Shown here: in pieces, positions 7,358 to 14,136 of the stretch
Numbering within the stretch: position 1 is the stretch's first letter
Layout: the number at the start of each line of letters is the position of its first letter
Origin: Prevotellaceae bacterium UBA711
GTDB lineage: Bacteria; Bacteroidota; Bacteroidia; Bacteroidales; Bacteroidaceae
Direction of reading: 5' to 3'
Assembly: GCA_002297545.1 (NCBI GenBank)
Contig: DBLZ01000071.1
Coordinates: 1-14,136, forward strand
DNA length: 14,136 nt
The notes under the pieces: generated by a model
What the model was told of the DNA's origin: nothing
Seen by the model: the letters and a program-made list of their open reading frames with translations, nothing else
The model's database searches: none
Program-made: the position numbers and the translations under genes

Positions 7358-7737
7358 GTATAAGTGAACGTCATATAGACTGTTCCCCTGGTCTGCGACG
7401 AGTAAATGTAACTGAAAGTGACCGCATGCTGTTTCAATTCATTAAGTCCCGCATTGTGACGTATGTTGTTCAGCAGGCTGGCATCAAAGAGATCTTTCAT
7501 TTCCATTGTGTAGATACTGTCCACATCCATCTTGTCTGACACAGAATAGTGGTAGGTCATCATACGCTCTGTTGGATGATACACCATACTATCCAAGACG
7601 GTATATGCATCCATACGCTTGGGGCAGGATTTCTCTGTATGTTCCCGTGTCTGTTTGCATATCCTGTCATCCATTGTCTCGCGTTTGCAAGCAAGCAATA
7701 GAATAACGGTGCAGGCAAGTAAAAACAGCTGTTTCAT
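7327..7737 (-). CDS. Small predicted lipoprotein, Bacteroidales hypothetical
   Basis: A 136-aa protein of unknown function. It starts MKQLFLLACTVILLLAC, a short lipoprotein signal peptide with lipobox L14-L-A-C17, so it should be lipid-anchored at C17 and face the periplasm or outer membrane. The mature part is about 120 residues, hydrophilic, with one further clear Cys (in SCPKR) and alternating strands ending SYIYSSQTRGTVYMTFTY, suggesting a small beta-rich domain. It resembles, from memory, small lipoproteins found in other Bacteroidales, but no function is known to me. The ATG at 7737 is chosen because the signal peptide begins there; the open frame runs on to 7815 with non-signal-like sequence. 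It converges on mfd (65 bp between stops). No TAnnTTTG box was found in the 157 bp upstream, so its promoter is unclear. Confidence 0.8.
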   Translation of the reverse strand: MKQLFLLACTVILLLACKRETMDDRICKQTREHTEKSCPKRMDAYTVLDSMVYHPTERMMTYHYSVSDKMDVDSIYTMEMKDLFDASLLNNIRHNAGLNELKQHAVTFSYIYSSQTRGTVYMTFTYTPDDYASQTK

Positions 7738-7806
7738 CTCAACTATATATGGCAAATGGTTACAAGGTGGTTGTCCGTTCGTCACTATTGTGTGTAATAG
7801 ACCAAA

Positions 7807-7858
7807 GAGAGCCATATAGAAGCAGGACTTTTAACATGCATGCCTCTATATAGCTCTC
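7807..7858 (-). terminator. Hairpin downstream of yebC, possible terminator
   Basis: GAGAGCCATATAGA (7807-7820) and TCTATATAGCTCTC (7845-7858) pair at 13 of 14 positions with a 24-nt loop. It lies 37 bp past the yebC stop. Read leftward, the stem is followed by only three Ts (TTTGG), so it is a weak intrinsic terminator; 3'-end protection or partial read-through into the lipoprotein gene is possible. Confidence 0.45.
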
Positions 7859-7894
7859 AATATGAATGTGGTTATTGAGATATGAGGCCCAAGC

Positions 7895-8635
7895 TTATTC
7901 CTCGGGCTTCATGTTGGTGTACACAGTCTGTACATCGTCAAAGTCCTCCAGTTTCTCTACCATCTTGTTGATGGTTTCGCGTTGCTCGGGCGTAACGTCC
8001 TTCAGGTCGTTGGGAATGTAAGTGAACTCACCGCCAACATCTTCATAGCCCTTAGCTTCAAGAGCTTTCTGTATGTCGCTGTAGGCTGTAGGCTCACCGT
8101 ATATGGTGATTGTGGTCTCGTCCTTGTCCTCGTCATACTCCTCATCGTACTCTTCCTCCACTCCGTAATCTATCATTTCCAGTATGAAGTCATCCATGTC
8201 CATGTCTGCACTCTTCTTGAAGGTGAAGACACACTTGTGGTCGAAGAGGAAAGACAATGAGCCAGTTGTTCCCATGTTTCCGCTGAACTTATTGAAGATG
8301 GAGCGGACATCGGCAACGGTACGTGTGGTGTTATCGGTGAGAGTATCCACGAAGATGGCCACACCGTGAGGGCCATATCCTTCGTATGTCACGCTCTTGT
8401 AGTCGCTCTGGTCCTTGCCCATGGCGTTCTTGATAGCACGCTCAATGTTGTCCTTGGGCATATTCTCACGCTTACATACGGCAATTACAGAACGTAGGGC
8501 TGGATTGTTCTCCGGTTCGGGGCCAGCAGCTTTCACTGCTATGGCTATTTGCTTGCCCAGACGAGTAAAGGTCTTGGCCATGTGGCCCCATCTCTTCAGT
8601 TTTGTTGCTTTGCGATATTCAAATGCGCGTCCCAT
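7895..8635 (-). CDS. yebC: YebC/TACO1-family translation factor (formerly 'PmpR regulator')
   Basis: A 246-aa cytoplasmic protein of the YebC/PmpR family. It starts with the hallmark MGRAFEYRKATKLKRWGHMAKTFTRLGKQI-type N-terminus (seen at 1-30) and has the central GYGPHGVAIFVDTLTDN segment (86-102) and NKFSGNMGTTGSLSFLF (115-131). The family was long annotated as a transcriptional regulator; work on bacterial YebC and mitochondrial TACO1 points to a ribosome-associated factor that eases translation of proline-rich stretches. A strongly acidic run (160-173, mostly E and D) sits in the third domain, a feature I associate with Bacteroidetes members. The start has no Shine-Dalgarno sequence. The gene follows pheT by 59 bp with no terminator or TAnnTTTG box in between, so it is probably co-transcribed with pheT. 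Confidence 0.93.
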   Translation of the reverse strand: MGRAFEYRKATKLKRWGHMAKTFTRLGKQIAIAVKAAGPEPENNPALRSVIAVCKRENMPKDNIERAIKNAMGKDQSDYKSVTYEGYGPHGVAIFVDTLTDNTTRTVADVRSIFNKFSGNMGTTGSLSFLFDHKCVFTFKKSADMDMDDFILEMIDYGVEEEYDEEYDEDKDETTITIYGEPTAYSDIQKALEAKGYEDVGGEFTYIPNDLKDVTPEQRETINKMVEKLEDFDDVQTVYTNMKPEE

Positions 8636-8694
8636 ATAGTTATGTTTATAATTATATTTAGTTCGTGTTAAATCTCCGCAGTCCCAGCATCCGA

Positions 8695-11208
8695 TTACCT
8701 TAACTCGGCGCCGAGTTGCGTGGTGAACTGCTGTATAAGCTTCTGCATGATGCCGTCAATAGCCTTGTCGCTCATGGTCTTCTCCGTATCCTGAAGGATG
8801 AAGTTCACGGCGTATGACTTCTTGCCGGCCGGCAGGTTCTTACCCTCATACACATCGAACAAAGTAACGGCCTTCAGCAGCTTCTTCTCTGTCTGATATG
8901 CAATCTTCTCTATCTGTCCAAACTCTATGCTTTGGTCTATAAGCAGAGCCAAGTCACGGCTGACGGCCGGGAATTTACTTATTTCAGTGTATTTGACAGT
9001 CTGATTGCGTATGGCCTTCATTACAAGGCTCCAGTTAATGTCGGCAAAGAATACGTGGTTCTCTATGTCGAATGCCTTGCGTATCTTATGGCTCACGATA
9101 CCCATCTTGACCAATACCTTGCCACCACGGTTGCGGATCTCCAGACTCTTGTCGAATATATCCTCGGCACCGTCGGCAAACACCAGCATGCCAAAGGGCA
9201 CTCCCAAGCGGGAGAGGATGTTCATGACGTATGCCTTGAGCTCGGCACAACTGCTCTCCTCATTGGCGTGTGCCCAGTTGCCGCAAACACGCTTGCCTGT
9301 TACCCACAGTCCCATGTGCATCTCCTCGGAATAAGCATCCAGTACATGCTTGATGACTTCAGGGTCCCTGCTGTCGGACACGCCGGGAATGATGTCTGCA
9401 TACTTGTGGCTTTCATCATAATGGTAGCAGTTGCCAAACTCAAACAAGCGCAGGTCGGGCATACGATGCGCCGTATTGCGTGCAATACTCTCCAAGCCAC
9501 CGAACAGAAGGCTCTGGCGCAATACGCCAAGGTCCTGTGAAAGAGGATTGAGCAGGCGTACGCAATTATCGGCCTTGTATGTAGCCTGCATACCGTTAGT
9601 ATAATAAGCTACCTTGTGCAGACTATTGTTCAATATTTCGTGGAATCCACAGCCTACAAGTTGCTCTGACACCAGGTTCTGCATCTTGTAGCTCTTGTCT
9701 GTTTCGCCTTTGACAGAGAGGCTGGACTTCACTGTCGTAGGTATCTCGATATTATTGTAACCGTATATGCGCAGGATATCCTCCACGACATCACACGGGC
9801 GACGTACATCCACTCTGTATGGAGGCACGGAAAGTTGCAGTCCTTCCTGATCCTCTTTCCTGATGGCCATCTCCAGGCTGGTGACTATGCTCTTGACGGT
9901 CTCTGCCGGTATATGCTTGCCTATCAAGGCATCCACATAGGCATACTTCAAGTCCACGTTGAAGTCAGTGGCAGGCTGCGGGCACACGTCCACTATCTCC
10001 ATGCTAACCTTGGCACCGGCCAGTTCCTTGGCCATGATGGCAGCCTGCTTCAGTGCGTATATCTGACCGTTTGGATCTATGCCACGCTCGAAACGAAAAC
10101 TGGCATCGGTCTGCAGGCCATGGCGACGGGCACTCTTGCGAATCCATGTCGGATTGAAATATGCACTTTCCAGTAGAACATTGCGTGTGGTATCGTAAGT
10201 GCCACTGCCCTTTCCGCCGAATACGCCGGCAATACACATTGGCTCACTGGCATTGCAGATAGCCAGGTCGCGGTCGCTCAACTTATGCTCCTCGCCATCC
10301 AGGGTTACGAATGATGTACCTTCCGGCATGGTCTTCACAATAACCTGGCCCCCATCTATCATATCAGCGTCAAAGCAGTGCAGTGGCTGTCCATAGGCCA
10401 TCATGATATAGTTGGTGATGTCCACGATGTTGTTGATGGGACGCAGGCCAATAATGCGCAGACGTTCCTGTAGCCATTCGGGACTTTCCTTAACGTCGCA
10501 GTCTGTAAGACTGAGAGCGCAGTAGCGGGGACATGCCTCGGTGTTCTCCACCGTCACGGGAATGGTCAGAGAAACATTGTCCACCTGGAATGCATCGCAT
10601 GAGGGGCGATGCAAGGAGGTCTGATAACCGTTCTGTACCAACCAGGCATACAAGTCGCGTGCCACTCCATAGTGACTGCAAGCATCTGCACGGTTCGGGG
10701 TGATGTCTACCTCGATAAGGAAGTCGCTCTCCAAATGATAGTACTCCTTGGCCGGCATGCCAACAGACGTATCTTCAGGCAACACAATGATGCCATCGTG
10801 GCTGGTACCCACGCCTATCTCGTCCTCGGCACAAATCATGCCCAAGCTCTCAACGCCGCGCAACTTGCTACGCTTGATTACAAATTCCTTGTCACCATCA
10901 TAGAGCACCGTGCCAACAACGGCAGCAATCACCTTTTGTCCGGCTGCCACATTAGGTGCACCGCACACTATCTGCAGAGGTTCTTTCCCGCCAACATCCA
11001 CAGTGCAGACGTGCATGTGGTCACTGTTGGGATGAGGTTCACAGGTCAGCACATGTGCTGTCCACAATCCTTCCAAACCTCCCTTTATACTTTGTACTTC
11101 CTCCACGCCGCCAACTTCCAGGCCGATGCTGGTCAGCGCCGCTGCCACTTCATCGGCCGTGAGGTTGAAGTCAACATAGTCCCGAAGCCACTTGTAAGAT
11201 ATGTTCAT
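8695..11208 (-). CDS. pheT: Phenylalanine-tRNA ligase beta subunit
   Basis: An 837-aa beta chain of the (alpha-beta)2 enzyme that attaches phenylalanine to tRNA-Phe. Domains in order: N-terminal MNISYKWLRDYVDF segment; EMAP-like tRNA-binding OB fold (about 42-155) with PHPNSD at 59-63 and CGAPN at 82-86; B3/B4 editing domain (about 210-390, with NIVDITNYIMMAYGQPLHCFD); B5 DNA-binding-like domain (around 410-485, with RPCDVVEDILRIYGYNNI); the inactive synthetase-like core; and the C-terminal anticodon-binding FDX-ACB domain (746-837, starting FPAVSRDLAL). Length is a little above the 790-800 aa of proteobacteria, normal for Bacteroidetes. pheS, the catalytic subunit, is not adjacent. It lies between dnaB (119 bp upstream) and yebC (59 bp downstream). 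Confidence 0.97.
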   Translation of the reverse strand: MNISYKWLRDYVDFNLTADEVAAALTSIGLEVGGVEEVQSIKGGLEGLWTAHVLTCEPHPNSDHMHVCTVDVGGKEPLQIVCGAPNVAAGQKVIAAVVGTVLYDGDKEFVIKRSKLRGVESLGMICAEDEIGVGTSHDGIIVLPEDTSVGMPAKEYYHLESDFLIEVDITPNRADACSHYGVARDLYAWLVQNGYQTSLHRPSCDAFQVDNVSLTIPVTVENTEACPRYCALSLTDCDVKESPEWLQERLRIIGLRPINNIVDITNYIMMAYGQPLHCFDADMIDGGQVIVKTMPEGTSFVTLDGEEHKLSDRDLAICNASEPMCIAGVFGGKGSGTYDTTRNVLLESAYFNPTWIRKSARRHGLQTDASFRFERGIDPNGQIYALKQAAIMAKELAGAKVSMEIVDVCPQPATDFNVDLKYAYVDALIGKHIPAETVKSIVTSLEMAIRKEDQEGLQLSVPPYRVDVRRPCDVVEDILRIYGYNNIEIPTTVKSSLSVKGETDKSYKMQNLVSEQLVGCGFHEILNNSLHKVAYYTNGMQATYKADNCVRLLNPLSQDLGVLRQSLLFGGLESIARNTAHRMPDLRLFEFGNCYHYDESHKYADIIPGVSDSRDPEVIKHVLDAYSEEMHMGLWVTGKRVCGNWAHANEESSCAELKAYVMNILSRLGVPFGMLVFADGAEDIFDKSLEIRNRGGKVLVKMGIVSHKIRKAFDIENHVFFADINWSLVMKAIRNQTVKYTEISKFPAVSRDLALLIDQSIEFGQIEKIAYQTEKKLLKAVTLFDVYEGKNLPAGKKSYAVNFILQDTEKTMSDKAIDGIMQKLIQQFTTQLGAELR

Positions 11209-11244
11209 GATATGTTATATATAATGTATAGCGCGTTCAACGTG

Positions 11245-11252
11245 CAAAATTA
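11245..11252 (-). promoter_or_regulatory. TAnnTTTG -7 box of pheT
   Basis: Read leftward, TAATTTTG (complement of 11245-11252), about 37 bp before the pheT ATG. At the 20-bp distance stands CTG rather than TTG, so the -33 match is partial. Predicted transcription start near 11241, giving a leader of roughly 33 nt with no attenuator-like hairpin. It suggests pheT-yebC can be transcribed independently of dnaB. Confidence 0.6.
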
Positions 11253-11327
11253 CAAAAAATTACGCACATTATCAGTAAACGGGCCAATAAATTATGCTAT
11301 TCATCACGTGTGAAGATGTCGGATGCC

Positions 11328-12866
11328 TCAGAACGGTACATCAGGGCCTCCGGATGGCGGCAGTTCTCCTCCAAAAGGATCCTGAGACATGATTTTGGCC
11401 TGCTCCTCGAAAGACAGTCCCTTGGATTCAATGATTCCGCCCTGCTCTCCGGGGAGTGGCACATAGCGGTTCTCGTTGGTATCCGAGAAGCGTGCGAACT
11501 CTCCACGGAATTCCAGTATCACATCACCCACGGCACCATTACGATGCTTGGCTATGATTATCTCGGCCTTGCCATGGAGGTCACGTCCTTTCTCATCCTG
11601 ATATATCTTGTAATACTCAGGACGATGGATGAAGCATACCATATCGGCATCCTGCTCTATGGCTCCGGATTCTCGCAAGTCGGCCAATTGTGGACGCTTG
11701 TCCGAGCCTTCGCGTGACTCCACACCACGGTTCAACTGTGACAAGGCTATGATGGGGATGTTCAGCTCCTTGGCCAATTGTTTCAGGCTGCGGCTGATGG
11801 TGGAAACCTCCTCCTGGCGGCTTCCGAAGTTCATGCCCGAGGCGTTCATCAGTTGCAGATAGTCTATCATGATGATCTTCACTCCATGTTCGCGCACCAG
11901 ACGTCGTGCTTTGGTACGCAGTTCGAATACGCTCAGCGAGGGTGTGTCGTCCACATAGATGGGTGCATCATATAGTTGGGTGATACGCGCATCCAGCTGA
12001 CTCCATTCATACGGCGCCAACTGTCCGCTCTTGATCTTCTCGCCCGGTATCTCGCACACATTTACTATCAGACGGTTTACCAACTGCACGTTGGCCATCT
12101 CCAAAGAGAACATGGCACACGGTATTTTCATGTCCACGGCCATCTTCCTTATCATGGAGATGACAAAAGCAGTCTTACCCATGGCAGGACGGGCGGCAAT
12201 GATTACAAGGTCGGAGTTCTGCCAACCGGACGTCATCTTGTCAAGCCCCTCGAAGCCTGACGACAGACCGGAAAGGCCATCGGTACGCGCCGCAGCCCTT
12301 TGCAACATGTCGTAGGCATCCTTGATTACGGGGTTGATCTGGGTGTAGTCCTTCTTCATGTTGTTTTGCGACAACTCAAAGAGCCTTCCCTCTGCCTCTT
12401 GCATCAGGTCGTCTACATCGGTGGCCGGGTCGAATGCCGACTGCTGTATGCGGCTGGAATAGGTGATCAACTGCCTGGCCAAAGACTTCTGCTGTATGAT
12501 TCTGGCATGATACTCGATGTGGGCACTGCTGATAACGGCATCGGACAGTGCAGCCACGTAGGGCATGCCTCCCACTTCGTCCAAATGACCTTTGCGGTCC
12601 AGCTGCTCCACCACTGTGATGACATCCACCGGCTTCTGCTGGGCAGCCAGGTCGCGAATGGCTTCATACACCAATTGGTTCTTGTGTTCGTAGAAACTCT
12701 CCGGTCGCAATATCTCTGCCACCTGCCCAAAGGCGTCCTGTTCGTTCATCAAGGCTCCCAGCACAGCCGTCTCCATTTCCAGGTTCTGTGGCTGGCGGTG
12801 TCCCAAGGCATCCATGCTGGGCACTTCCACTATCTTAGGGTTTACCTTCCGATTTGTCCCTGCCAT
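11328..12866 (-). CDS. dnaB: Replicative DNA helicase DnaB
   Basis: A 512-aa hexameric 5'-3' helicase that unwinds the replication fork. The N-terminal DnaB domain (about 24-130, starting RQPQNLEMETAVLGALM) is followed by a linker and the RecA-like motor domain (about 195-470). Visible motifs: Walker A ARPAMGKT (225-232), SLEM (254-257), Walker B IIMIDYLQLM (331-340, D335), LSQLNRGVESR (375-385) and the KHRNG arginine-finger region (440-444). The tail ends GGELPPSGGPDVPF. No intein is present. The ATG at 12866 (MAGTNRKVNPKIVEVP) is preferred; the frame is open up to a TTG at 12926 but that stretch is promoter-proximal leader with an unconserved-looking sequence. An AGGA lies about 9 nt before the chosen ATG. 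It is divergent from menA. Confidence 0.97.
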   Translation of the reverse strand: MAGTNRKVNPKIVEVPSMDALGHRQPQNLEMETAVLGALMNEQDAFGQVAEILRPESFYEHKNQLVYEAIRDLAAQQKPVDVITVVEQLDRKGHLDEVGGMPYVAALSDAVISSAHIEYHARIIQQKSLARQLITYSSRIQQSAFDPATDVDDLMQEAEGRLFELSQNNMKKDYTQINPVIKDAYDMLQRAAARTDGLSGLSSGFEGLDKMTSGWQNSDLVIIAARPAMGKTAFVISMIRKMAVDMKIPCAMFSLEMANVQLVNRLIVNVCEIPGEKIKSGQLAPYEWSQLDARITQLYDAPIYVDDTPSLSVFELRTKARRLVREHGVKIIMIDYLQLMNASGMNFGSRQEEVSTISRSLKQLAKELNIPIIALSQLNRGVESREGSDKRPQLADLRESGAIEQDADMVCFIHRPEYYKIYQDEKGRDLHGKAEIIIAKHRNGAVGDVILEFRGEFARFSDTNENRYVPLPGEQGGIIESKGLSFEEQAKIMSQDPFGGELPPSGGPDVPF

Positions 12867-12901
12867 TATAATATGTCCTGTATATGATGTATTAAATATA
12901 T

Positions 12902-12938
12902 CTTTGTCCGCGTTTATCGCGAACAAACGCGGGCAAAG
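12902..12938. repeat. Long GC-rich inverted repeat at the dnaB promoter/leader
   Basis: CTTTGTCCGCGTTT (12902-12915) and AAACGCGGGCAAAG (12925-12938) pair at 13 of 14 positions around a 9-nt loop that itself holds TCGCGA (12917-12922). The right arm overlaps the dnaB -7 box (12934-12941). In the dnaB mRNA, predicted to start near 12930, the core CGCGTTT/AAACGCG would fold as a stem-loop at the very 5' end. It could be an operator or an mRNA-stabilising hairpin. Confidence 0.7.
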
Positions 12939-12964
12939 GTAAGGATTTTATGTGACTTCGGCAA
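12934..12964 (-). promoter_or_regulatory. Bacteroidetes-type promoter of dnaB
   Basis: Read leftward: TTG (complement of 12962-12964), a 20-bp gap, then TACCTTTG (complement of 12934-12941). Predicted start near 12930, giving a leader of about 64 nt before the ATG at 12866. Confidence 0.75.
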
Positions 12965-12981
12965 AAAACGTCGTGCCATTC

Positions 12982-13012
12982 TTGGTCGTTTGTGCGAAAT
13001 GGAATAACTTTG
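12982..13012 (+). promoter_or_regulatory. Bacteroidetes-type promoter of menA
   Basis: TTG at 12982-12984, a 20-bp gap, then TAACTTTG at 13005-13012. The ATG of menA follows after 5 nt, so the predicted transcript (start near 13016) would have almost no leader. The promoter is back to back with that of dnaB. Confidence 0.7.
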
Positions 13013-13017
13013 CTTGC

Positions 13018-13929
13018 ATGGTAAAGACAAATTCCTTGTATGCTTGGTGGCTGGCCATCAGGCCAAAGACTCTGACCGGAGCTGCAGCTCCGGTTATGGT
13101 TGCCTTGGCTGCCGCTTGGCAGCAATACGGACATATTGACGTTGTGCCGGCTGTACTGTGTCTGATGTTTGCCTTGCTGATGCAGGTGGATGCCAATCTG
13201 GTGAACGATTACTTCGACTGCATACATGGCGTTGACGGCGAGGAACGCCTGGGACCCGAACGGGCCTGTTCCCAGGGATGGATCACTCTGCCGGCCATGC
13301 GTTCCGGCATAGCTATGGTGACACTACTGGCATGCGTCACGGGGTTACCCCTGGTCCTGTGGGATGGATGGGAATGCGTGGTTGTGGGGCTGGCCTGTGT
13401 GATATTCTGCTTCCTATATACCACATTGTTTTCCCGCATTGCCTTGGGCGACATGCTTGTGTTGCTCTTCTTTGGCATAGTACCAGTGGGCTATACTTTT
13501 TACTTCCAAAGTCCCCATGCCTCCATACTGCAAATCCCGGTAGGTGTGTGGATACTGGCTCTCGCCCAAGGTATAATTACGGATTGCCTCCTGTTGGTTA
13601 ACAATTTCCGTGACAGAGACACTGATGCTGCCGTTGGTAAGATCACCCTTGTCACCCTCATCGGTCCCAAGGTCACGCTGTGCCTGTTTTATGGTCTTGG
13701 CTTTTTGGCCATCGTCTTGGGCCTGTTGGGCATACGCCTTCTGACAGGGCAACATACCATGTCGGCATCCATAATGTTGATTATATGGTTCGGCTATCAC
13801 GAGCGCACCGGGGCCGTCTTGCGTAGAATATACAGAGGAAAGAGGCTCAACATGGTACTGGGTATGACGGCGAAATCCATTATTTTATTTGCCACACTCG
13901 TGTCGTTTTGTTTGATAACACAGTGGTAA
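13018..13929 (+). CDS. menA: 1,4-dihydroxy-2-naphthoate polyprenyltransferase
   Basis: A 303-aa integral membrane UbiA-family prenyltransferase that joins a polyprenyl chain to 1,4-dihydroxy-2-naphthoate, giving demethylmenaquinone, the penultimate step of menaquinone synthesis. The MenA signature is clear: WWLAIRPKTLTGAAAPV (10-26), first Asp-rich motif NDYFD (63-67) followed by GVDGEERLGPERA (71-83), and the second motif NNFRDRDTD (195-203) at the membrane face. Eight or nine hydrophobic helices are visible. The frame is open to a GTG at 12952, but the conserved protein starts at the ATG at 13018 and the upstream part overlaps the promoter. No other men gene is in the window; menA diverges from dnaB and is followed by a 207-bp non-coding stretch. 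Confidence 0.95.
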   Translation: MVKTNSLYAWWLAIRPKTLTGAAAPVMVALAAAWQQYGHIDVVPAVLCLMFALLMQVDANLVNDYFDCIHGVDGEERLGPERACSQGWITLPAMRSGIAMVTLLACVTGLPLVLWDGWECVVVGLACVIFCFLYTTLFSRIALGDMLVLLFFGIVPVGYTFYFQSPHASILQIPVGVWILALAQGIITDCLLLVNNFRDRDTDAAVGKITLVTLIGPKVTLCLFYGLGFLAIVLGLLGIRLLTGQHTMSASIMLIIWFGYHERTGAVLRRIYRGKRLNMVLGMTAKSIILFATLVSFCLITQW

Positions 13930-13950
13930 TATCGTTTACTGCTATTGTCA

Positions 13951-13963
13951 GCAGGTTACCTGC
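13951..13963. repeat. Short inverted repeat after menA
   Basis: GCAGGT, one central base, ACCTGC, starting 21 bp past the menA stop. As RNA it gives a 5-bp stem with a 3-nt loop and no T-run, so at most a weak 3'-end structure. Confidence 0.35.
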
Positions 13964-14027
13964 CACATGGTCCAATGCCCTCCGTAGTACCGCATTGCAT
14001 GCTCGTGTCACCATGGATAGGTGGATG

Positions 14028-14136
14028 AATAAACCGGAATATAGGGACTTATATTCTGGAATTCAAAGGTGCAACAACCGGAATATGCAACCAAGTATTC
14101 CGGTTGTTGCAATCCCGGGTCAGCGGATTTTCCCGG
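14028..14136. repeat. Cluster of strong inverted repeats at the right edge
   Basis: Three structures in a row in a gene-free stretch. CCGGAATATA (14034-14043) pairs with TATATTCTGG (14050-14059) with one G-U and a 6-nt loop. GCAACAACCGGAATA (14071-14085) is the perfect 15-bp inverse of TATTCCGGTTGTTGC (14096-14110) around a 10-nt loop. CCGGG (14115-14119) is the inverse of CCCGG (14132-14136) at the edge. CCGGAATAT occurs in both the first and the second hairpin, so they look like diverged copies of one unit. None has a T-run on either strand. The element may continue past the window. AATAAACCGGAATAT at its left end matches 1639-1653 with one mismatch. Confidence 0.7.

Noticed and set aside
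10609..11313. A 234-codon + strand open frame opposite the pheT start.
   Set aside because: A shadow of pheT, with no promoter or domain support.
12300..12887. A 195-codon open frame on the + strand opposite dnaB.
   Set aside because: Antisense to a strongly conserved gene, His/Leu-rich shadow translation, no recognisable family.
12899..12906. TATCTTTG, a + strand TAnnTTTG box that could serve menA.
   Set aside because: No TTG at the required distance, and a complete promoter lies closer to menA at 12982-13012.
12867..12926. A 20-codon N-terminal extension of DnaB from a TTG.
   Set aside because: The sequence is in the hairpin leader just after the promoter; the ATG at 12866 gives the normal N-terminus.
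14071..14110. Invertible (phase-variable) promoter flanked by inverted repeats.
   Set aside because: Only 10 bp separate the arms, too little for an invertible switch, and no recombinase gene is present.
1..14136. Mobile elements, CRISPR arrays, tRNA/rRNA genes, toxin-antitoxin or defence genes.
   Set aside because: None was seen; the coding content is core metabolism and information processing.

Overview
This window looks like a chromosomal housekeeping segment from a member of the Bacteroidales (Bacteroides/Prevotella type). Three lines of evidence support that. The proteins read as Bacteroidetes versions of their families, notably MenA, Mfd, PheT, YebC and a small Cys-lipoprotein. Most start codons lack a Shine-Dalgarno sequence. 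Upstream of several genes there is the Bacteroidetes-type promoter, TTG, about 20 bp, then TAnnTTTG, instead of the E. coli -35/-10 pair. The species cannot be told from this sequence. A flavodiiron oxygen/NO reductase together with menaquinone synthesis fits an anaerobic gut-type lifestyle.

Layout, left to right. (1) The 3' end of a PlsC-type acyltransferase runs off the left edge (+). (2) A flavodiiron protein gene follows (+), with a strong hairpin terminator. (3) An intergenic stretch of about 280 bp, rich in nested repeats, separates it from (4) a leftward two-gene operon: a dolichol-phosphate-mannose-synthase-like glycosyltransferase, overlapping by 4 bp with the dihydroorotase pyrC. 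(5) mfd, the transcription-repair coupling factor, diverges from that operon (+) across an 88-bp promoter region. (6) A small predicted lipoprotein (-) converges on mfd. (7) A leftward block of core information-processing genes follows, transcribed in the order dnaB, pheT, yebC. (8) menA diverges from dnaB (+). (9) The right edge is a 207-bp non-coding stretch with strong inverted repeats.

The genes cover lipid synthesis, oxygen defence, pyrimidine synthesis, sugar transfer, DNA repair and replication, tRNA charging, ribosome rescue and the quinone pool. No mobile element, CRISPR array, tRNA/rRNA, phage gene or defence system was found. I found no convincing undescribed multi-gene system.

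The signals most worth a second look are regulatory. The mfd and menA start codons lie only a few bases downstream of TAnnTTTG boxes, which suggests leaderless or near-leaderless mRNAs. The dnaB promoter carries a long GC-rich inverted repeat that would fold at the extreme 5' end of its mRNA. Two intergenic stretches, about 12 kb apart, share a 15-nt motif inside palindrome-rich DNA. Several genes begin at internal ATGs rather than at the 5' end of their open frames (glycosyltransferase, mfd, the lipoprotein, dnaB, menA).
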